In this document: one piece after another, positions 1 through 5,777 of the stretch
Layout of the letters: each line of letters starts with the position of its first letter
Numbering within the stretch: position 1 is the first letter of the stretch
Assembly: GCA_021806765.1 (NCBI GenBank)
Contig: JAJZQR010000274.1
Coordinates: 1 to 7,161, forward strand
Direction: 5' to 3'
DNA: 7,161 bases
From: Chloroflexota bacterium
GTDB lineage: Bacteria; Chloroflexota; UBA6077
Position numbers and translations under genes: made by a program
The notes under the pieces: model-generated
Seen by the model: only the letters and a program-made list of their open reading frames with translations
Told to the model about the DNA's origin: nothing
The model's database searches: none

Positions 1-122
1 GGTGGTTGTGTCAGTGCCTGGGCCATTGTATATCCGAGGGAGGAGCGCTGTCAGCGACGGGACAGCACGCGGAGCCTGGAGGTTTCTCGAGTGCAGGCCC
101 GTAATGTGCGGAATTCCCGTCC
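1..122. other. no recognisable gene (flank of transposase remnant)
   Basis: These bases lie beyond the stop codon of the minus-strand transposase remnant and should contain the 3' end of that element. I could not identify a terminal inverted repeat. A short 6-bp inverted repeat is visible (GCTGTC at 47-52 with GACAGC at 61-66, 8-base loop), without a T-tract. Nothing else stands out. Confidence 0.4.
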
Positions 123-713
123 TCAGGCTGCCCCGCGGTAATAATCGTGGATAATGCCGCCAAGCACGTCTCGCCGGCAGACACCACCATCCCCTGGACC
201 CCGCGCTGCTGTCGGACACTGCTGGTCGAGCCCCGGTGGGGCCGTCGATGGTTGTAGTACTCTGCGTACTCGCCGAGCACTCGCTGGAGATGGCGCGGGT
301 GCAGTATCAGCAGTCGGTCCAGGCATTCCTCTCTCGCCGACCGGATCCAACGCTAGGCGACGGCGTTGGCGTTTGGACTCCGGTAAGGCGTCAGGATGAT
401 GTTGACACCCTCGGACTTGAACACCGTATCGAAGCCTTGGCAGAACTTGGTATCCCGGTCGTGGATGAGGAAGCGAACCGGCAGTAGTCCGTCCTGGATG
501 TGCCAACTCAGTTGCCGAGGCTGCTGGACGACCCATTCGTTGGATCCGGCTGTAACCTCAGCGGGGATTCTCACGGGCGCGGCGCAGGATCAACTCCTCG
601 ACCTCGCGATCCGTTGGCGGCCTTCCCGAAATCCTTCTGCGGGGGAAGGTCCACTTGCGACGAACCAGGTTCCGATGCCACCGTAGGACAGTCTCGGGCT
701 CGAAAAGAAGCAT
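123..713 (-). pseudogene. integrase-core (DDE) transposase, IS3/IS481-like, decayed
   Basis: The reading frame must be patched in three places. From ATG at 713 a fragment of ~51 residues carries an integrase N-terminal pattern (ETVLRWHRNLVRRKWTFP, then GRPPTDREVEELI and RARENPR). It hits TGA at 558-560. In another frame the sequence resumes with AEVTAGSNEWVVQQ, so roughly 100 residues, including the first catalytic Asp, were deleted near 560. The core continues with HDRDTKF (second Asp) and SPNANAVA. Exactly where the catalytic Glu is expected (34 residues after that Asp, before RWIRSAREECLDRLL) there is TAG at 353-355, one base from GAG. The frame then runs through YYNHRRPHRG. A one-base loss in a G run near 237 shifts the true C-terminus (LDQQCP through RRDVLGGIIHDYYRGAA) into a different frame, ending at 123. 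The family enzyme cuts and joins transposon ends; this copy cannot be active. Confidence 0.85.
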
Positions 714-725
714 GCTCTAGCACCA

Positions 726-869
726 GTGACTGCCGACACGCAGGCTCACGTCCTTGGGGTGTTGCAGGACATGATGGGCCACGCCACCACCGTCATGACC
801 AACCGCTACCTGGGCGACGAGAGGAAAGCTCAAGCTGCCCTGGAGATGCCCCGCTACTCCCCGGCTTAG
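726..869 (+). pseudogene. tyrosine recombinase (phage-type integrase), C-terminal remnant
   Basis: The last ~45 codons of a tyrosine recombinase are readable in one frame. LQDMMGH and TTVMTNRY match the end of the catalytic domain, with the His of GH (codon 780-782) and the nucleophilic Tyr (codon 807-809) nine residues apart, as usual for this family. A short tail, DERKAQAALEMPRYSPA, ends at TAG 867-869. The N-terminus, arm-binding domain and the Arg-Lys-His-x-x-Arg part are missing. Upstream the frame runs into the 5' side of the transposase remnant, so the gene was probably cut by that insertion; GTG at 726 is only the first possible start. The stop sits beside a repeat array and a tRNA 3' fragment, the normal place for the attachment site of a tRNA-targeting integrase. 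That link is inference from position. Confidence 0.75.
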
Positions 870-934
870 TTTCTTGGTCAAGGAGAGTCCCTTGGTCAGG
901 AGGACGGAGTTCCTTGGTCAACGAACTTTCGGGG

Positions 935-963
935 AAAAGAAAAGGCCAGGTTTTCGGCCTGGC
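935..963 (-). terminator. intrinsic terminator downstream of the tRNA fragment
   Basis: Read on the minus strand, GCCAGG (958-963) pairs with CCTGGC (945-950) around a 7-base loop. A T-rich stretch, TTTTCTTTT (943-935), follows at once. It begins about 10 bases after the tRNA 3' end, where a tRNA terminator is expected. Confidence 0.65.
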
Positions 964-972
964 TGTAAGAAA

Positions 973-1017
973 GGTGGCGGGGGACAGATTTGAACTGTCG
1001 ACCAAGGGCTTATGAGT
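973..1017 (-). tRNA. partial tRNA-Met (CAU), 3' part only; att core candidate
   Basis: On the minus strand the segment reads from the anticodon loop (ACTCATAAG, anticodon CAT at 1014-1012) through the 3' anticodon stem (CCCTT) and variable loop (GGTC region). A perfect T-arm follows (GACAG, TTCAAAT, CTGTC), then the acceptor strand CCCCGCC and ACC. The last A of a CCA tail is not encoded. The 5' half (acceptor, D arm, 5' anticodon stem) is absent: sequence before the loop (1018 onward) is unrelated, so no functional tRNA can form. A fragment beginning in the anticodon loop is the typical identity block of integrases that cross over there. It also contains CCCTTGGTCG, nearly the same as the flanking repeats but on the opposite strand. 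Confidence 0.75.
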
Positions 1018-1208
1018 TTCCAGGCAGGTGACCAAGGGAAATGCGGGGAATCGCTCAGTTTCTAGGTCAGAACCGCCCGTTTCTCCCCAGCAGTTCCTAG
1101 GTCACAGTCCCTTGGTCACTCTGAAGCAGTCCCCTGGTCAGCCAGTTTCGAGTCCCTTGGTCAGCCATTTCCGAGTCCCTCGGTCAGTCCGATGCAGGCC
1201 CTTGGTCA

Positions 1209-1751
1209 TCGGCGACCCACCAGCCCTACTGGCTGGCCGCGAGAGACGACCGACATTGACAGTGGACCGGACTTGCTCGATCTCCTGCCTCGCGTCTCCC
1301 GCTGTCTTTCAGCCTGGTCGAGGCCTTCTCGCGCCTCGGATAGGCCATCTACCACCGGATCAATCCCAGCGATCGGACAACCTCCCATCGGACAGCCGCC
1401 AGAGGTTCTTTAGAGAAGCTCAGACGGCAGCGTCTCCTGGGCCCTCGTGGCGGTTGCTCATTGGCTGAAGAAGGACCATCACGTGGTCGGGCATCACCAG
1501 GTTGAGCTGAATGCTCGTGCCACCCCCAGCAGGGTCGTCGGTATGCAGGCACGAACCAAGACTGTGGGTCGGACACGCTCACAGGGTGGGTCTGTTGGGG
1601 TTACTTGGGGATTACTCGTCCGAATTGCTCCCAGCAGTTGCGGCGGGGACCGTCGTGGTGGAGGGTGATACGCGTCAGGCCGCAGACGAGGGCAGGGAGA
1701 GCAGAGAGGGCGGCACCACTGGGTTCGGCGCGGTCACGAGCTGCAGTTTCC
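1209..1751. other. gene-free stretch, no recognisable coding sequence
   Basis: Short open frames on both strands show no family signature that I recognise. The only hint is on the minus strand around 1455-1520, where one frame reads LVMPDHVMVLLQP. This resembles the VMPNHVHLL motif of Y1 (IS200/REP-associated) transposases, but the second His of the HxH pair is replaced by Met and no other motif follows, so I do not call it. A direct repeat, ATCGGACA, occurs twice around 1372-1395. The region is probably eroded mobile DNA. Confidence 0.4.
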
Positions 1752-2013
1752 TTCCAGGCGCAGTTGGCCGAAGAAGTCGAATGCTACGAGAACGTTCGGC
1801 GACGCAACTTCCCCGTCATCCGGCGTCTCATCGACGTTGGTCGTCTGTTGATCACCCTGAGAATCGCCGGCGGGATGAGCCAGCGGGAATCGGCGGATCG
1901 ACCGGGGGCGAGTCCGTGGTCTCCTGCGACGAGCGGGTGAGTACCACGGAATTACCGTGGAGCGCGCTCAGCGGGCACTCGATGCTCTTCGTCAGGGCAT
2001 CGTCGTTCAGGTC
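1752..2013 (+). pseudogene. XRE-family HTH regulator remnant, two frameshifts
   Basis: The frame starting around 1752 reads FQAQLAEEVECYENVRRR and then GRLLITLRIAGGMSQRESADRPG. This matches regulators whose coiled N-terminus precedes a cro/C1 helix-turn-helix of the form GRLLIALRIARGLTQRELAERLGV. The conserved continuation (V-S-R-DER-NEYHG-ITVERAQR-LDAL) is present but scattered over three frames: ESVVSCDER in the second, then EYHGITVERAQRALDALRQGIVVQV in the third from 1939. The shifts lie near 1907-1912 and 1935-1939. The segment before 1752 does not resemble the family and no start with a ribosome site is visible, so the 5' end is also lost. Related proteins are DNA-binding regulators, often linked to toxin-antitoxin or mobile loci; this copy is non-functional as written. 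Confidence 0.7.
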
Positions 2014-2250
2014 AATGACACCGCGTCGCTAGATCAGGAACAGGGACTTGTGGCCGCCGGGAGATTCGGTGGACCGATGCGACGCTGTGTTCGGGGGGCG
2101 TTGCCCATCGGCGCTACCGATCCATCCGAGTGTCGAGTTCGTCCACCTGGCAGCTACCTGGCGATTTCTGGAGGATTGACAGCCGCACCGGAGCCAGAGG
2201 AGGCTGCTTTGGGGGTAGAGGCAAGGTCGTGGGCTGGACCGAGTTGATTA

Positions 2251-2265
2251 CTGTGCGTGGCACAG
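2251..2265. repeat. short perfect inverted repeat, possible operator
   Basis: CTGTGC and GCACAG are separated by GTG. The repeat lies ~90 bp upstream of abiEi. Characterised AbiEi antitoxins repress their own operon by binding inverted repeats upstream, so this is a candidate site. It is rather far from the start codon and no second copy is seen, so the assignment is weak. Confidence 0.25.
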
Positions 2266-2340
2266 CCTTCATCCGGGTATCAGCGTACTGCCGAGAGCTG
2301 GTTGCTTTCGGATCGGTGGGCATGACATGATCGTGTTGGC

Positions 2341-2346
2341 TAGATT
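2341..2346 (+). promoter_or_regulatory. candidate -10 element (TAGATT) for the AbiE operon
   Basis: TAGATT fits the TANNNT pattern and lies 9 bases before GTG 2356 and 15 before ATG 2362. No good -35 is seen at 16-18 bp. The transcript would have almost no leader, in line with the lack of a clear ribosome site before this gene. Confidence 0.3.
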
Positions 2347-2355
2347 ACGGAAACC

Positions 2356-3216
2356 GTGAGCATGGCAACGCAACCATACGAAGAGATAGAAGCACGAGGA
2401 TACGGTGAGCCGGTGGGAATACGCCTGCTGGCGGCCATGGAGGGCTCCGGCGCAGACCTCTTCACTACGTCCCAAGCGATCAGCGAGGGGGCGAGGCTCG
2501 GCCTCACGGCAGGGCACGCCACAACGATCGTCCATCGGCTGGTGGCTGCCGGGTGGATCACCCGCGTCAGGAAGGGTCTCTACGCCATCAACGACTCGGT
2601 GACCCGGCTCCCGAAGGCGCATCCCTTTGCCATCGGCACCGCGATGGTAGCGCCTTCTGCCGTCAGTCACTGGTAGGCCCTTCAGCACTGGGGCATGACC
2701 GAGCAGGTACCGACAGACATCACGCTCTCCTCTCCGAGGAGGACATATCCTCCTTCAGATGGAATGCACGGTGCTGACGATCGGCCCGTTTGGACCGCGG
2801 GGGGTGTTCGATACGAGTTCATCGCCGTCGCCTGGGCGCGCTTCTTCGGCGTGACACAAGTCTGGGTCGACGATCGGCATCAGGTGCCCATCTTCGATCG
2901 GGAGCGGGCACTGCTCGACGCCTTCCACCACTTCCATATCTTCGGCTCGCTCTCTGTCGCGCTGAAGATCCTCGAGGCCCACCTGTGGAAGATGGACATC
3001 GATCGGCTGGCAGAGTACGCCGTGAAGCTTGGGGTGGCCGCGGTGGTGAAGCGAGTGGGCTGGGCACTCGAGGAATTCGGGGCGGCCCCGGATCTGTTGG
3101 CGCCACTGCAAGCCTATCCCGCCAAAGGCGACTCCCCCCTCGACCCCGGTCGTCCGGCCCGAGGCCGCCACAACCCCACCTGGCACGTGATCGAGAACCT
3201 GCGCCATGGTGGGTGA
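2356..3216 (+). pseudogene. abiEi: AbiEi-type antitoxin/repressor, split by an in-frame amber codon
   Basis: The product is the antitoxin and autorepressor of a type IV AbiE toxin-antitoxin pair. One frame of 286 positions runs from GTG 2356 (ATG 2362 is equally possible) to TGA 3214-3216. Residues ~18-80 form the N-terminal winged-helix part, ending in the typical AAGWITRVRKGLYAI. After SHW at 104-106 comes TAG at 2674-2676, and the frame resumes as ALQHWGMTEQVP, the standard continuation of the family's HWSALxxHGLTEQ stretch. The TAG is one base from TCG (Ser). The C-terminal part keeps PIFDRERALLDAF and the helical region to LQAYPAKG. Internal ATG 2695 could in principle start the C-terminal domain alone. 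The gene overlaps the toxin gene by 11 bp, the usual operon arrangement. A sequencing error at one base is the main alternative. Confidence 0.85.
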
Positions 3217-3450
3217 AGCTACAACGCCGCTACGTCCACTCCGCTACCGCATTGCTGCCGCGGCCCACACTGTGGGGAAGCCCCAGCACGTCATCGAGAA
3301 GGACTACGCGCTGAGCTACCTCCTGGCGGGTATCGCCGAGGTGTCGCCGCTCGCCGAGACACTCGTCTTCATAGGCGGCACCTGTCTGCGCAAGGCTTGC
3401 TTTCCGGGCTATCGCTTTTCGGAGGACCTGGACTACACCTCGCGCACTTC

Positions 3451-3469
3451 CCTAAGCCTGCTTTCGACA
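3451..3469 (+). repeat. outer terminal inverted repeat, left
   Basis: CCTAAGCCTGCTTTCGACA; its reverse complement is at 5500-5518 with one mismatch (fourth base). It marks the point where abiEii homology stops. Confidence 0.85.
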
Positions 3470-3470
3470 C

Positions 3471-3492
3471 CCCCTCCTCGCCGGAGGAGGGG
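3471..3492. repeat. perfect 9-bp hairpin beside the left end
   Basis: CCCCTCCTC and GAGGAGGGG flank a GCCG loop. There is no T-run on either strand, so it is not a standard terminator. Hairpins near IS ends can block read-through or translation from outside; that role is inference. Confidence 0.6.
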
Positions 3493-3536
3493 ATAAGGCA
3501 GCAGGACTCCGAGCTCTGAGCCGGAACGATTGTACA

Positions 3537-3550
3537 TTAACAACCGAGTG
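3537..3550 (+). repeat. inner inverted repeat, left
   Basis: TTAACAACCGAGTG pairs with CACCCGGTTGTTAA at 5459-5472 (13 of 14). It may be the true end of the IS carrying the transposase. Confidence 0.6.
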
Positions 3551-3572
3551 TCAGGAACAACCGAGTGTCAGG
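3539..3572 (+). repeat. 17-bp perfect tandem duplication at the inner left end
   Basis: AACAACCGAGTGTCAGG occurs twice in tandem (3539-3555 and 3556-3572). Its first half is the inner inverted repeat, so the element may carry a doubled transposase-binding end. Confidence 0.85.
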
Positions 3573-3818
3573 CTCAAGCTTCCATTGGACTATGGACCTG
3601 CTCGGCTGGCGCCAGGACGGCCCAGCACCTCCGACGCCGACGCCCGAAGCACGGCTTCGGTGGCTCGTCTGACGCCTGAAGTGTGGCCGCTTCACCTCGA
3701 TGCGCGCCGCCGGGAGGTCCACCGGTGGTTCCCGGACCCTTCGATCAACGGCAACGCACGGCGTTGCCCCCGGGCCAAGGTCCTGCCCGTGAGAGGGGCG
3801 GGCCCATCGAGGCGAGCG

Positions 3819-5420
3819 TCAGCGCGCCCGCGGGCTCAACCTGGCATAAGCTTCCGCTCCCGGCCAGCCCAAGAGGTCGAGCACCTCCCCCTGGAACGGA
3901 CTTATCTCCGAAGCCAGACGTTGGCGGCTCCCATCGGCCCAGATCAGGTCTACTGCCTGCAAAGAGCCGAACTCCTGGAACAGGCGGTCGGCGGTCACCA
4001 CCAGTCCCTGCTGGCGACAGGCTCGCTCCAGGATCGCTCGCACCAACAGTGCCAGCAGGGTGACGAAGACCAGCCCTTCGATCCGCTGGTCCGAGTGGAC
4101 CAAGAGCGGATGCACCATCAGCGGCCCTTTGGCGGTCCTGAACCGCTTCTCGATGCCATCCTGACCTTTGAACAGCACCAGCGCCTGTTCGGCATCCAGG
4201 TGCCCAGCGTTGGTAGCCAGGGCGTAGCGCCCATCCAACTCCTGGGCTCGGGTCAACTTGTGCGGGTTGACCAGGAAGTTCAACTCCATCGCCCCGTCTT
4301 CGCCGGTCAGATGGATGTCCACCAGGCTCCTGGCCGGTTGCCCCCGCTGTACAGAGGCCAGCCGCTGCTCTACATAGGCCCATCTCTTGTAGCGCCGGGT
4401 GTTGAGCTGCTTTCCGATGTGGTCCAGGCTATCCAGCAGCCTCTTCAGGTAGGTCTTCCGCTTCTGTTCGTCGAGTTACTGCTTGCCCGCGCTCCAGAGA
4501 ACCAGAGCCCGGTCGGTGACTTGCTGGCGCCGATACTTGAAAGTGAAGGGGCGCCAGACCCCCTGATAGGGCTGGAAACCGGGATCGTCGGCTCGGATCC
4601 GCTGGGGGCGGTAGCCCAGAGCATGGGCAGCCAGTTCTTCGGCGGAGACGCTGCGCAACAACGCTGCCGTCGCGGTCCCGTCCGCCAACGGTCCGAGGTA
4701 GAACAGATGGTGGCGGTGGCAGGCCAGTACCGCCTGGGCAGAGACCATCTTGCAGTCACTGACCAGCAGCGGTCGCAACTGGCGAACGGCCAGTTCGGGC
4801 CGACCAAGGAAGCGCAGCAGGGCTGCCAGGTGGCTGGTCGACCGCGTGACATCCGCCGTGTTGCCGGGCAGCAGTTGGTAGAGAACGGGGACATAGCCGT
4901 CGTGGGTGACGTCCACTTCCAGGTTGACCTGCTTGGTGTCGGGGCGATGGTCTCGGCTGTAACCGTAGGTCGCCAGTTCGCTGTCGGTGTAGGCCCCCTC
5001 GAAGTAGATCGAGGTGATGTCCCAGTGGAGAACGTCCAGATCCAGGTTGTATACGCGCACCGCTTCGGCAGCCAGCCGCGCCCAGAGAGCCCCAAGGTGG
5101 GGATGAAGCCGGTCCAAGGCTCGCCCCAAGCGGTTGTCATAGACTTGGTCCGGGACCACGTCCAACAACTCGGGCAAGATGGTCTCGGCCAACCAGTCCT
5201 CGACCCGATAGAGAGGCTGAGGGGCCAGCAGGCGATTGAGGACCAGCAGGACAACAACCTGCCCCAGGTCCATGTCAGCCTGGCTAGCCACGAGGTCGTT
5301 GGTGGCCGAGCGCACCTGGAGATCGGCGAGGACTGGGCATACCAAAGGGATGGCGCCCATCAGGCGAGGGCGCACCGCCTTGACGCTGCTGCCCAGGTGC
5401 TCGGCTCGAGATGGTTCCAT
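3819..5420 (-). pseudogene. IS1634-like DDE transposase, split by one in-frame TAA
   Basis: From ATG 5420 to 3819 there is a single frame of 534 codons, close to the usual family length, broken only by TAA at 4476-4478 (codon 315). Features in order: an N-terminal helical region with DNRLGRALDRLHPHLG (~95-110); first catalytic Asp at 134 (VLHWDITSIYFEGAY); VTHDGYVPVLYQLLPGNTAD (171-190); second Asp at 222 (LLVSDCKMVSAQA). After the stop, DEQKRKTYLKRLL continues, and the catalytic Glu at 424 lies in DGIEKRFRTAKGP, followed by a hydrophobic helix. The TAA interrupts AGKQ-LDEQ and is one base from GAA (Glu). All three catalytic residues survive but on separate fragments, so the enzyme is inactive unless read through or unless the base is a sequencing error. 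The enzyme would cut the flanking inverted repeats. Confidence 0.88.
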
Positions 5421-5458
5421 GCCCCTGCCCCGCGATGGTGGCAGGATGCATGCCCTTT

Positions 5459-5472
5459 CACCCGGTTGTTAA
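5459..5472 (-). repeat. inner inverted repeat, right
   Basis: CACCCGGTTGTTAA, partner of 3537-3550. It is about 38 bp upstream of the transposase start, a typical distance. A further CGGTTGT lies at 5489-5495. Confidence 0.6.
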
Positions 5473-5480
5473 GGAACGAT
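5473..5480 (+). repeat. 8-bp direct repeat flanking the inner ends (with 3523-3530)
   Basis: GGAACGAT directly follows the inner right end; the same octamer lies at 3523-3530, six bases before the inner left repeat. It is a candidate target-site duplication of the inner element, though the six-base offset on the left is unexplained. Confidence 0.4.
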
Positions 5481-5499
5481 CACTAGAACGGTTGTGCTA

Positions 5500-5518
5500 T
5501 GTCGAAAGCAGGCTAAGG
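5500..5518 (-). repeat. outer terminal inverted repeat, right
   Basis: TGTCGAAAGCAGGCTAAGG, the partner of 3451-3469 with one mismatch. Confidence 0.85.
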
Positions 5519-5643
5519 CCCCGGCCAAAGTCTCGCCATCGGCCGACTGGGTCTCCAACTTCAGCACAGGACTCAGAACGTGTTTGTGGTCGGAAGGATC
5601 CTCGCAACGACAGAGGGCCGATCGTCTCCACGAACCGGCCACC

Positions 5644-5652
5644 TGGTAGAAT
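5644..5652 (+). promoter_or_regulatory. candidate extended -10 promoter of the SWIM operon
   Basis: TGGTAGAAT contains a -10-like TAGAAT (5647-5652) preceded by the extended TGn motif. No -35 box is clear, as is usual for extended -10 promoters. A leader of ~120 bases would precede the GTG start at 5778. Confidence 0.35.
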
Positions 5653-5762
5653 CACACCGGTGGCACGAGCCCTGTGTCCTCGGCGATGGTGTGGGAGGCG
5701 GGGCATTCTATCGACCCGACTGTATGCAGGCATCCGGCTGGATCGCCTCCCCGGTGCCGCGT

Positions 5763-5769
5763 GGGGAGG
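5763..5769 (+). promoter_or_regulatory. ribosome binding site that sets the SWIM gene start
   Basis: GGGGAGG lies 8 bases before GTG 5778. The frame is open further upstream (to 5580), but that part has no such site and no protein-like composition, so the GTG is preferred. Confidence 0.6.
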
Positions 5770-5777
5770 TGGCAGCA

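Larger units (their letters stand above)
868..1208 (+). repeat. array of 11 short repeats, consensus AGTCCCTTGGTCA
   Basis: Copies of an 11-bp core (TCCCTTGGTCA, with variants TTTCTTGGTCA, TTCCTAGGTCA, TCCCCTGGTCA and TCCCTCGGTCA) end at 880, 898 and 920 on the plus strand. One is inverted at 1029-1039. Plus-strand copies then end at 1069, 1104, 1118, 1140, 1163, 1186 and 1208. Most are preceded by AG. The last four steps are 22, 23, 23 and 22 bp, about two helical turns, so these copies face the same side of the DNA. Such phased repeats usually bind a protein repeatedly: an integrase at arm sites, an excisionase, or a Rep protein at iterons. Copies overlap no supported coding sequence. Confidence 0.85.
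868..1208. other. putative recombinase attachment site (attP-like): core in tRNA-Met, repeats as arm sites
   Basis: The layout is recombinase C-terminus, three direct repeats, terminator, tRNA-Met 3' portion (973-1017), one inverted repeat, then seven direct repeats. In tRNA-targeting elements the integrase gene normally adjoins attP, the core is a block of tRNA identity running from the anticodon loop to the 3' end, and arm-type sites flank it. All three parts are seen here. Having repeats on both sides of the core fits attP better than attL or attR, where one arm should be host DNA. An alternative is a replication origin with iterons that happens to lie near a tRNA fragment. Confidence 0.5.
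2014..2355. other. gene-free spacer upstream of the AbiE operon
   Basis: No credible coding sequence is visible on either strand. The right part should contain the AbiE promoter and operator. The visible structure is a short palindrome at 2251-2265 and a TANNNT-type -10 candidate at 2341-2346, listed separately. Confidence 0.4.
3206..3496 (+). pseudogene. abiEii: AbiEii-type nucleotidyltransferase toxin, C-terminally truncated
   Basis: AbiEii proteins are nucleotidyltransferase-like toxins of the type IV AbiE system. ATG 3206 starts inside the end of abiEi. Residues 29-37 (VIEKDYALS), 53-61 (LVFIGGTCL, the GG-T nucleotide-binding motif, where the family usually has FKGGT) and 69-78 (YRFSEDLDYT, with the DxD acidic pair at 74 and 76) are typical. 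From about codon 82 the sequence is no longer AbiEii: it crosses into the inverted repeat of the insertion element at 3451 and ends at TAA 3494-3496 with an unrelated PPPRRRRG tail. Family members are about three times longer, so the remaining catalytic motifs are missing. I see no continuation beyond the element's right end (5519 onward), so the 3' part was deleted, not just separated. The toxin should be inactive. Confidence 0.85.
3497..3818. other. non-coding 3' part of the insertion element
   Basis: This lies between the truncated abiEii frame and the transposase stop. It holds the inner inverted repeat and the 17-bp tandem repeat at 3537-3572. From 3593 to ~3760, plus-strand frames read MDLLGWRQDGPAPPTP and, in another frame, VWPLHLDARRREVHRWFPDP. 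These look faintly protein-like, as if a small passenger gene had shifted frame near 3660, but I recognise no family. Confidence 0.4.
3451..5518 (-). mobile_element. insertion element with IS1634-like transposase, inserted in abiEii
   Basis: The outer limits are 19-bp inverted repeats that match at 18 positions, giving an element of 2068 bp. It holds one minus-strand transposase (3819-5420). A second, inner inverted repeat (3537-3550 with 5459-5472, 13 of 14) would define a 1936-bp element with the transposase start only ~40-50 bp from its right end. The octamer GGAACGAT occurs at 3523-3530 and 5473-5480, just outside the inner ends, and may be a target duplication. So either one IS with complex ends, or an IS nested in a small ~118-bp element that shares the outer repeats. 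No target duplication is visible outside the outer ends, which fits an adjacent deletion that removed the abiEii 3' part. Confidence 0.8.

Noticed and set aside
1050..1080. A 5' tRNA half (GCTCAGT motif near 1053)
   Set aside because: It is on the plus strand, opposite to the 3' fragment, and lacks the rest of a D arm and the matching acceptor strand.
868..1208. CRISPR array
   Set aside because: Repeats are only 11-13 bp, vary between copies, have spacings of 14-35 bp, and one is inverted. No cas gene is present.
1028..1468. Plus-strand open frame through the repeat array
   Set aside because: It is produced by the repeats themselves (SPLVS-like units) and has no ribosome site or recognisable domain.
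1455..1520. Minus-strand LVMPDHVMVLLQP resembling a Y1 transposase motif
   Set aside because: The HxH metal motif is broken (HVM), no catalytic Tyr or other motif follows, and the frame closes soon after. Six matching residues are not enough.
353..4478. Amber recoding or a non-standard code
   Set aside because: The stops include TAG and TAA, occur only in mobile or decaying genes that also carry frameshifts and deletions, and the intact right-hand genes show no internal TAG.
3585..5486. A 633-codon plus-strand open frame across the IS
   Set aside because: It is antisense to the transposase, its protein is Gln/Pro/Arg-rich with no family features, and the minus-strand frame carries clear DDE motifs. 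The openness comes from codon bias on the other strand.
5580..5777. N-terminal extension of the SWIM protein
   Set aside because: The extension lacks protein-like conservation, and a strong ribosome site precedes GTG 5778.
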